Source: [Mycobacterium] stephanolepidis | GTDB taxonomy: Bacteria; Actinomycetota; Actinomycetes; Mycobacteriales; Mycobacteriaceae | Direction: 5' to 3' | DNA length: 64,000 nucleotides | Assembly: GCF_002356335.1 (NCBI RefSeq) | Contig: NZ_AP018165.1 | Span: forward strand, 3,348,001-3,412,000 | Shown here: one piece after another, positions 58,584-64,000 of the stretch | Position numbering within the stretch: the stretch's first letter is position 1 | Layout: each line of letters opens with the position of its first letter | The notes under the pieces: model-generated | The model's input: only the letters and a program-made list of their open reading frames with translations | The model's database searches: none | Told to the model about the DNA's origin: nothing | Position numbers and translations under genes: made by a program

Positions 58584-59947
58584 CCGTTATCTGGTGGGCC
58601 CGCCGCGACTTGCGGTTGGCCGACAATCCCGCGCTCCAAGCTGCCGCCGCGAGCAGTGATGTACTTGCCGTCTTTGTCCTGGACCCGCAGTTGCTTGGCA
58701 GCGCAGCACGCCCACGGGATGCGTGGCTTGCAGCCAATGTTCTTGACCTTGATCAACAACTCGATGGAGGGCTCTGCCTCAGTTCCGGTGCACCGGAACT
58801 GGTCCTGGTAGAGCTGGCGGAACGTGTCGGTGCAACTGAAGTGCACGTGGCCCGGGAGACGACCCCCTTCGGCAGGCGCCGGGATGCGTCGGTATCGGCC
58901 GCGCTGGCCAAGATTGGTGTGGACTGGATCGAGACGGGCTCGCCCTACGCAGTGACGCCGGGCCGAATCACCAAATCAGACGGGTCCGCGTATCGGGTGT
59001 TCACCGCATTCGAGCGAGCCTGGCGCGAGCACCACTGGCCACGCCCCGCCCAGCTGAAAACCAGCCCTTCCTGGGCGAAGCCTCCCCAGTCCGCACAATC
59101 AGGCCCCACCAGGTCGTTACTCACCGAACTCACCCAAAGCTGCAGCATCACTTTGCCTCCCGCGGGTGAGGGCGCGGCGCGCATACAGTGGGAACACTTC
59201 CTCACGCACGATCTGACCGGGTACGCCGTAGGTCGTGACCGCGCCGACGTGGACGCCACATCCAGGATCTCGCCCTACCTCAAAGCCGGGGCGATACACC
59301 CCCGCACACTGCTCGCCGACCTGGCAGCCATCGCCGGCCAAGACGCCGACAAGTTCGAGTCGGAGCTGGCCTGGCGAGATTTCTATGCCGATGTGCTCTA
59401 CCACCAACCGCACTCCGCACACGCCGACTTGACCGATGCTCTAAAGCATTTGACCTATACCGATCCCGGCGAGGGCTTCACGGCCTGGCAACGCGGAGAA
59501 ACCGGATACCCGTTGGTGGATGCCGGCATGCGGCAACTACTTGCCGAAGGTTGGATGCATAACCGAGTACGGATGGTCACCGCGAGCTTCCTCACCAAAG
59601 ATCTCCACATCTGGTGGCCGCACGGAGCCAGGCATTTCATGAACCACCTCATCGATGCCGACAGCGCATCCAACACGCACGGCTGGCAATGGGTCGCAGG
59701 AACGGGAACCGATGCGGCGCCGTACTTCCGAGTCTTCAACCCCACTGCTCAGGCGCAGAAATTCGACCCGAACGGCGAATACATCCGCAAGTACATCCCG
59801 GAACTACGGCACCTGCCCGGAGCCTCGGCCATCACACCCTGGAAACATCCCGATGGTCATACGCGGGGGTACCCGACACTCATCCTCGATCACGCAGAGG
59901 AACGAAACATCGCGCTACACCGTTACCGGTCCAGGCAGGACCACTAG
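58580..59947 (+). CDS. phr: Deoxyribodipyrimidine photolyase
   Basis: 455 residues. N-terminal antenna domain VIWWARRDLRLADNPAL; C-terminal FAD domain with WRDFYADVLY, GYPLVDAGMRQLLAEGWMHNRVRMVTASFLTKDL (residues 313-346) and WQWVAGTGTDAAPYFRVFNP. It uses blue light to split cyclobutane pyrimidine dimers; the conserved tryptophans for electron transfer are present. It overlaps by four bases the convergent tspO-like gene. Photolyase is common in pigmented or environmental mycobacteria and absent from M. tuberculosis. Confidence 0.95.
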   Translation: MTVIWWARRDLRLADNPALQAAAASSDVLAVFVLDPQLLGSAARPRDAWLAANVLDLDQQLDGGLCLSSGAPELVLVELAERVGATEVHVARETTPFGRRRDASVSAALAKIGVDWIETGSPYAVTPGRITKSDGSAYRVFTAFERAWREHHWPRPAQLKTSPSWAKPPQSAQSGPTRSLLTELTQSCSITLPPAGEGAARIQWEHFLTHDLTGYAVGRDRADVDATSRISPYLKAGAIHPRTLLADLAAIAGQDADKFESELAWRDFYADVLYHQPHSAHADLTDALKHLTYTDPGEGFTAWQRGETGYPLVDAGMRQLLAEGWMHNRVRMVTASFLTKDLHIWWPHGARHFMNHLIDADSASNTHGWQWVAGTGTDAAPYFRVFNPTAQAQKFDPNGEYIRKYIPELRHLPGASAITPWKHPDGHTRGYPTLILDHAEERNIALHRYRSRQDH

Positions 59948-60438
59948 CTATTCAGCTGCCACACCGAGAAATTCAGCACCGCCGCGAACGTCGTCCATGC
60001 CACGTAGGGAAGCAGCAAGATTGCGGCCCAACGGCTTCTGCTCCAGAAGAGCACCACCGTCGCGGCAACAAATCCCCACAGCACGAGGATCTCGATGAAT
60101 GCCACTCCCCGCCAGCCAAGTCCAAAGAACAGCGGTGTCCACGCCATGTTCAGAACGAGCTGCACGCCGTACACAATCAGCGGCACACGGTTTTCCCGTG
60201 ATGGCTCTGATCGCCATACCAGCCAGGCCGATACCGCCATCAAGACGTACAGCGCCGTCCATACAGGACCAAAAAGGTAGGCCGGTGGCGCCCAGCCAGG
60301 TTGTTGCAGGCGCCCATAGGTGTCCGCAGCGCGCGTCGCAGCAGCACCGCCGACTCCCGCGGCGATGGTCACCGCAATGACAGACACGGCGAGCCCAGCC
60401 CATTCCCTGGGCCAGCGGCGCGAAATCCCCTGAGTCAT
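59944..60438 (-). CDS. TspO/MBR-family tryptophan-rich sensory protein
   Basis: 164 residues, five membrane helices. Signature residues: PGWAPPAYLFGPVWTALYVLMAVSAWLVW, positions 48-76, and VQLVLNMAWTPLFFGLG. TspO binds and may degrade porphyrins under light. Its position end-to-end with a photolyase and near a SOUL tetrapyrrole-binding protein makes a light/porphyrin theme plausible. Confidence 0.92.
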   Translation of the reverse strand: MTQGISRRWPREWAGLAVSVIAVTIAAGVGGAAATRAADTYGRLQQPGWAPPAYLFGPVWTALYVLMAVSAWLVWRSEPSRENRVPLIVYGVQLVLNMAWTPLFFGLGWRGVAFIEILVLWGFVAATVVLFWSRSRWAAILLLPYVAWTTFAAVLNFSVWQLNS

Positions 60439-60628
60439 ACCGACATAGTAGACAGAATTTCGTACGTCGGTAATGGTCTACCACGATCTCGGTTCACTTC
60501 GCCGGACGTCCTCGCTCGGGTACGTGCCCGTGGTTCTGAAAGCACTCCAGCGGAAACTTCGAGACAACGCACTCGGGAGGCCTGGCAAGCAACTGAGGCC
60601 GCGGCCATAATCGTAGCGCTGGCTGTCG
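60439..60628. other. Intergenic region between the TspO and DUF805 genes
   Basis: 190 bases with no supported gene; it should carry the tspO promoter on the minus strand. No clear repeat or hairpin was noticed. Confidence 0.35.
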
Positions 60629-61093
60629 TCAACGGCGGTCGAAACATTCTCCACGCGGCTTTGAAGGTAGGAAGCCGAAGATAATCGGCATCAAGGATCC
60701 TATGTAGGGCAAGATCGCCAGAAGGGCCATCCATCCTGAAAAATCGGCGTCGTGGAGCCTGCGGACCGTCAGGGCCCAGGCCGGAATGGCCCATACCAGA
60801 ACGAATCCTATGAGCACGGCTATGCACAGACGCCCGAGCGCACTGTCCGTGCCGAGGGCCACTCCACACACGAGGAGGCTGGCGGCCACGGTTTGTGCCA
60901 GCAGGACCCACCAGTACTCGCTGCGAGACGCGCGGCCAGAAAAGCGGGCGTAACTACGGAAGAACCGAGTTATCGCCTGGCCAAATGTTGCCCCATACAA
61001 AGGGAGCGTCAAATCGCATGGATCGGTCGCGCCGAGGGGTTTGGAGACTTCCTGGCGATTCGTCTTGGACGGCGACGGTTCGGCGTGTGTCAT
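60629..61093 (-). CDS. DUF805 membrane protein
   Basis: 154 residues with a hydrophilic N-terminal 45 residues and then four membrane helices of the DUF805 type: FFRSYARFSGRASRSEYWWVLL, WALTVRRLHDADFSGWMALL and IIFGFLPSKPRGECFD. DUF805 proteins are widespread small membrane proteins without assigned function. Confidence 0.85.
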   Translation of the reverse strand: MTHAEPSPSKTNRQEVSKPLGATDPCDLTLPLYGATFGQAITRFFRSYARFSGRASRSEYWWVLLAQTVAASLLVCGVALGTDSALGRLCIAVLIGFVLVWAIPAWALTVRRLHDADFSGWMALLAILPYIGSLMPIIFGFLPSKPRGECFDRR

Positions 61094-61178
61094 CGGTGCC
61101 TCTGTTGATTAGTCGGGTTCGGCGGGACTACGTGCCTTCGTGGCGGAATCAGAATCGGCCGCCCGAAGGCCTCGATTC

Positions 61179-61595
61179 TCACGTTGGCCGTTTCCGCCGC
61201 TTCATGCCATCGAACGGGTTCCATGACCGGCTGCCCTTGATCTGGTCAAGGTAGTAGGAGTAGTTCGCCGTCATCATCAGCACTCCCCCAAGTCCAGCGC
61301 TGGCGGCCTGATACATCGTCTCGGACGCATTGACCGCAAACAGAACGGTGCCGATCGCCAACGTGAGTAGCAGGACAGTGAAACCCTTGCGCCACATACC
61401 CTTTACGAAGAAGTAGATGGGCCCGAAGAAGAACGCCAATACATTGCAGCCGAGCATTACCCTGGCACCGAAAGGTAGAGCCTTATAGGCCGCTTCAGAT
61501 TCGGGTGTAGAGCCTGGGCGACCGTATTGGTCATAGAAATCAAACCGCCACTGCCAAACCGAAACCGACTCGGCAGGATCATCAACCTGACTCAT
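61179..61595 (-). CDS. DUF2628-like small membrane protein
   Basis: 138 residues: a soluble start (WQWRFDFYDQYG), then FNVLAFFFGPIYFFVKGMWRKGFTVLLL-type helices at about residues 50-80 and two more helices, ending in a basic tail (GMKRRKRPT). The FFFGPIYFFVKGMWRKG pattern is that of DUF2628. Function unknown. Same strand as the DUF805 gene, 85 bases upstream of it. Confidence 0.75.
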   Translation of the reverse strand: MSQVDDPAESVSVWQWRFDFYDQYGRPGSTPESEAAYKALPFGARVMLGCNVLAFFFGPIYFFVKGMWRKGFTVLLLTLAIGTVLFAVNASETMYQAASAGLGGVLMMTANYSYYLDQIKGSRSWNPFDGMKRRKRPT

Positions 61596-61749
61596 CTTGA
61601 CCCCCTCGATCTAGACCACTGAAAATGTCACCCCGGTACATACAGATCCTGGGCCCTTACCGGCAGACGAGCGTGGGAAGTGGACTGACTGGGCCCGTAG
61701 CCTCCCGACAGTCGAGTGCCAGCTGTTGGCGACAATCCGCAGCGGACGA

Positions 61750-62160
61750 TTAGCTGTTAGTAGCAACCTGCTGCGTCATTTCGATGCCATAGCGGTATGC
61801 CTCGACAGCCCTTTGCGTAGCGCCGGTTCGTTCTTCTATTTGTGGGTCATAGCCGGTTAGCCCGGTTTCGTGTTCAACAATCTTGGCGATTGCGTATGCA
61901 GTCTGGATCACGGAATCAGGATCATCCTTGTGGCCGTAACTGATATGGATGACCACGGCATCACGGGTGTACCGGAGCTGGATACCCGTCGTGGCATCGG
62001 AGATTTCGTATCCTTCTGCCAGCGCCAAGACATCGGGTTCTTCCATGAAGTCCACTACTTTTTGGCTCAGGGTGCTCGAGGTCTTGAACGGGCGGTAGAT
62101 GTTCGGATCATTCAGTCCTTCAGCGGGTTCGGTGCGCCAGAACTCGATGTCATAAGACAC
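61750..62160 (-). CDS. Small acidic protein downstream of the toxin-immunity pair
   Basis: 136 residues from the GTG at 62160, overlapping the previous gene by 11 bases. It reads VSYDIEFWRTEPAEGLNDPNIY, DATTGIQLRYTRDAVVIHISYG, and ends acidic. I do not recognise the family, but a small acidic cytosolic protein directly after a toxin and immunity gene is often a second immunity or chaperone-like protein. A homologue search would decide. Confidence 0.6.
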   Translation of the reverse strand: MSYDIEFWRTEPAEGLNDPNIYRPFKTSSTLSQKVVDFMEEPDVLALAEGYEISDATTGIQLRYTRDAVVIHISYGHKDDPDSVIQTAYAIAKIVEHETGLTGYDPQIEERTGATQRAVEAYRYGIEMTQQVATNS

Positions 62161-62740
62161 TAGGCATCTCCTGCTTCTGCATCTTGTTTCGCGCACCGGC
62201 CAGCACGCCAACGAAAGTTGTTCGGCTGTTTCCTATCTCGCCCATAACGGCACCCTGGCCGACGCCGGTGACAATTCCGTCGAGGTCGTAGCACGCGTTC
62301 GGCTGTATCTTGCCGAGCCCATAGGTGAAGCCGTGGATGACGTGGTTCTGGTAGCCCACGTATTTCGGATTACGCGGGACGAATAGATGCCAGTACAGCC
62401 GTGGATCACGCTCGATCATGACATCGCCCAGGAAGGCGGCGATATCGAACGCGACCGAGTACCACAGCCCGTCTAGCGCGCCTGCCATTTCAGGTGTCGG
62501 CTTGGGATTGGGCTCGACATGATCAATAAACCAATCGTTGAGCTGCTGGATCTTCTCATCGCTAGTGTCAAGCTGAAACCCGTTGAGTTCCAGCAACCGA
62601 TGCAGCTGCTCGATGCGCTGCGACTTCTGCGCGATCCACTGGTCGTAGTTCTTGCGGGCATCGGCGCGCGACAGCTGCTCCGGCAGCCCGTAGACGGCAG
62701 GCTTGAAGATCTCGTAGTCGCCCCAGTTGATCGAACTCAT
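62150..62740 (-). CDS. Probable immunity protein of the adjacent nuclease toxin
   Basis: 196 residues from the ATG at 62740, which overlaps the toxin stop (ATGA), so the two are translationally coupled. It is soluble: INWGDYEIFKPAVYGLPEQL, RDPRLYWHLFVPRNPKYVGYQNHVIHGF, and YDLDGIVTGVGQGAVMG. No family is recognised. Assignment rests on position and coupling to the toxin gene. Confidence 0.6.
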   Translation of the reverse strand: MSSINWGDYEIFKPAVYGLPEQLSRADARKNYDQWIAQKSQRIEQLHRLLELNGFQLDTSDEKIQQLNDWFIDHVEPNPKPTPEMAGALDGLWYSVAFDIAAFLGDVMIERDPRLYWHLFVPRNPKYVGYQNHVIHGFTYGLGKIQPNACYDLDGIVTGVGQGAVMGEIGNSRTTFVGVLAGARNKMQKQEMPSVL

Positions 62741-63948
62741 GACGCCATCCTCCACGGTATTCCTGCATTGCTCAACGCCTGGGCAAGTGCGGCATCCGGT
62801 CTGCCCTTGCCTGTGATCACACTCTTCATGAAGACCCACTCGGCACCATTGATGTCCCTGTTATTCATCAGCCAGATGTCTTTGGCAAGCTGGTCGGACA
62901 CCTTGCTCAGAGACTGGGCGCCTACCTTGGACTCCACCGCAATCTTGTTGCCGGTCAAAATGTCGGCATACCGCGCCCCTGCAGGTGTATCGAAGAACAC
63001 CTCGGTCTTGGCCCCTTGGTAAGACGTGCTGGCCAGCCAGTCGCGAGCAGCGTTGCCCATGGTGCGATTTGCCTGGATCTGAGACAGCCGAGCTCCAGAC
63101 GCCGCAGCGGCGGCACGTGCGGTGGCCAGAGCACTGTTCATCGCTGTCTCCGCACTCACACCACTGGCGGCGCGAGAGCCGAACAGGCGGATCAGTCCTG
63201 CGCCCCCGGAACGAAGCACCCCTCCAACGCCGGTGGCCATCATGAGCACGTCAGCTAGATCGTTGGTGGGGATCGCGCGCCCGTAGTCAGCGTTGTTGTA
63301 ACCAGTAAAACCATTCTCGTTATAGTTGAAGGTCAGCAGACCCGTCTCGGAGAAACCACGGTCCTGTACCGCGAGACCACTTCCGGTGCCATTCGCAGTG
63401 ACCTCTCGGCTATTTCCGTTCTGATCAACAAAATTGAACGCAAACGACCCGTTGCCTTTCCACAGCACACTGCTCGGGTCGACACTGGAGTAGTCCGGGA
63501 CCATTCCTAGCTCATCGAGCGCCTTGGTCAACTCGGATTGAGCGCCCTTCAGCGTGTCACTGGCCTGGTGGTACTGATCCTGAGCAGCATCACCGGCCTC
63601 GGTGTGGCCTTTCTTGAAATTCAGGTCAAGGCTGCGTTTCCGGGCCGCCTCAGTCTTAGCCTTGGCCTGGTCGACAGCCGATTGAGCCTGTTCGACCCGC
63701 GCATACCGCGGAGCGCGCGCCTCGTCGTTCCACTGATTGAGTTCCTGCAACGCCATCGCACCTTCAGGCCGCGGCGGGTTACCCGAACCAGAGTCACCCC
63801 CGCCCGTCGCCGTGCCTATCAGGTCATCGGTGCCCGGCACATCCTTGGGAGCCGGCCCGTTCTGGAACTCATACGGCAGTTTTTGCCCAAGGTCCGCCGG
63901 CATCTCTGTGGGGCCCGACGTTCCCATGCTGCTCACCGAATTCACCAC
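62737..63948 (-). CDS. Polymorphic toxin with PD-(D/E)xK nuclease-like C-terminus (ESX-associated type)
   Basis: 403 residues from a GTG-GTG pair at 63948. A Pro/Gly-rich start, a helical coil (about 75-150: RYARVEQAQSAVDQAKAKTEAARKR), a linker with glycine-rich repeats, and a C-terminal domain from about 290: YQGAKTEVFFDTPAGARYADIL then AVESKVGAQSLSKVSDQL with Glu339 and Lys341 as the ExK pair and the Asp of RYAD as the metal ligand, the Tox-REase pattern. No signal peptide is present, as expected for type VII secretion. The gene just upstream ends at 63958 in the same frame. Confidence 0.7.
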   Translation of the reverse strand: MVNSVSSMGTSGPTEMPADLGQKLPYEFQNGPAPKDVPGTDDLIGTATGGGDSGSGNPPRPEGAMALQELNQWNDEARAPRYARVEQAQSAVDQAKAKTEAARKRSLDLNFKKGHTEAGDAAQDQYHQASDTLKGAQSELTKALDELGMVPDYSSVDPSSVLWKGNGSFAFNFVDQNGNSREVTANGTGSGLAVQDRGFSETGLLTFNYNENGFTGYNNADYGRAIPTNDLADVLMMATGVGGVLRSGGAGLIRLFGSRAASGVSAETAMNSALATARAAAAASGARLSQIQANRTMGNAARDWLASTSYQGAKTEVFFDTPAGARYADILTGNKIAVESKVGAQSLSKVSDQLAKDIWLMNNRDINGAEWVFMKSVITGKGRPDAALAQALSNAGIPWRMAS

Positions 63949-63957
63949 GCCGGATAC

Positions 63958-64000
63958 CTAGGATACACCGCTGGCGACCTGCCCGACACCCTCAGTGCCC
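63958..64000 (-). CDS. C-terminal end of an upstream gene (partial)
   Basis: Entering from the right edge, the minus strand reads TEGVGQVASGVS and a TAG at 63960-63958, nine bases before the toxin GTG. In mycobacterial toxin loci the preceding gene is often a small WXG100-like secretion partner; only twelve residues are visible, so this is a guess. Confidence 0.35.
   Translation of the reverse strand, partial: GTEGVGQVASGVS

Overview
The window is a high-GC actinobacterial chromosome segment, almost certainly from a rapidly growing mycobacterium (Mycobacterium sensu lato, plausibly the abscessus/chelonae group, although the species cannot be fixed from the sequence alone). Two blocks follow the Mycobacterium tuberculosis gene order as I recall it. 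Bases 1-19.6 kb carry the echA17 / NUDIX / ABC ATPase / serB2 / ctaD / fecB / adhC / DUF3349 / nrdF2 order (Rv3039c-Rv3048c). Bases 50-55.4 kb carry rskA / sigK / DUF1295 / ufaA1 / DUF1365 / FAD oxidoreductase (Rv0444c-Rv0449c). GTG and TTG starts, ATGA/GTGA overlaps, F420-type and mycothiol-type enzymes, a BacA/Rv1819c-type transporter and an ESX-style toxin agree with this.

Layout. 1-9.6 kb: conserved housekeeping genes, interrupted by an EspR-like DNA-binding protein and a divergent MocR regulator/YczE membrane protein pair with a clear repeat operator. 9.7-23.2 kb: small accessory enzymes, regulators and transporters, among them a Ddn-like protein, an RhtA-like exporter, a BacA-like ABC exporter, an LLM flavin oxidoreductase, a geranylgeranyl-reductase-family flavoprotein and a mycothiol-dependent isomerase. 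23.5-46.6 kb: an accessory biosynthetic island of sixteen co-directional genes, nearly all translationally coupled. 46.6-47.9 kb: a PucR-type regulator. 48.1-50 kb: a decayed isomerase gene, an HTH-less LysR-like protein and an intact DUF5997 gene. 50-60.4 kb: the SigK locus with two divergent SigK-type promoters, a frameshifted cyclopropane-synthase gene, a SOUL protein, an SRPBCC-epimerase fusion, a photolyase and TspO. 60.6-64 kb: two small membrane proteins and a toxin-immunity module running off the right edge.

The island is the most novel part. It encodes two acyl carrier proteins, a fatty-acyl-AMP ligase, a bifunctional aminotransferase/acyl-ACP-reductase fusion (the logic of TamH and PigE, which make alkylamines), two large PEP-synthase-like phosphotransferases (the fold of PigC/TamQ and rifampicin phosphotransferase), an alpha-oxoamine synthase, a P450, two thymidylate-kinase-like P-loop proteins, a PF14907-type nucleotidyltransferase-like protein, a HAD phosphatase, a diacylglycerol/sphingosine-kinase-like protein, an SDR-methyltransferase fusion, a MacB/LolCDE-type ABC exporter and a metallo-beta-lactamase-fold hydrolase. 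It has no polyketide synthase, NRPS or pyrrole genes. I infer a pathway that turns a fatty acid into an exported, probably phosphorylated, long-chain amine or amino-ketone lipid. The product is unknown to me.

The island edges are informative. The left edge holds an intact mycothiol-dependent isomerase gene followed by only the 3' tail of a DUF5997 gene. The right edge holds a decayed isomerase gene followed by an intact DUF5997 gene. This mirror arrangement suggests integration beside, or duplication of, an ancestral isomerase/LysR-like/DUF5997 locus; no integrase, transposase or tRNA is visible.
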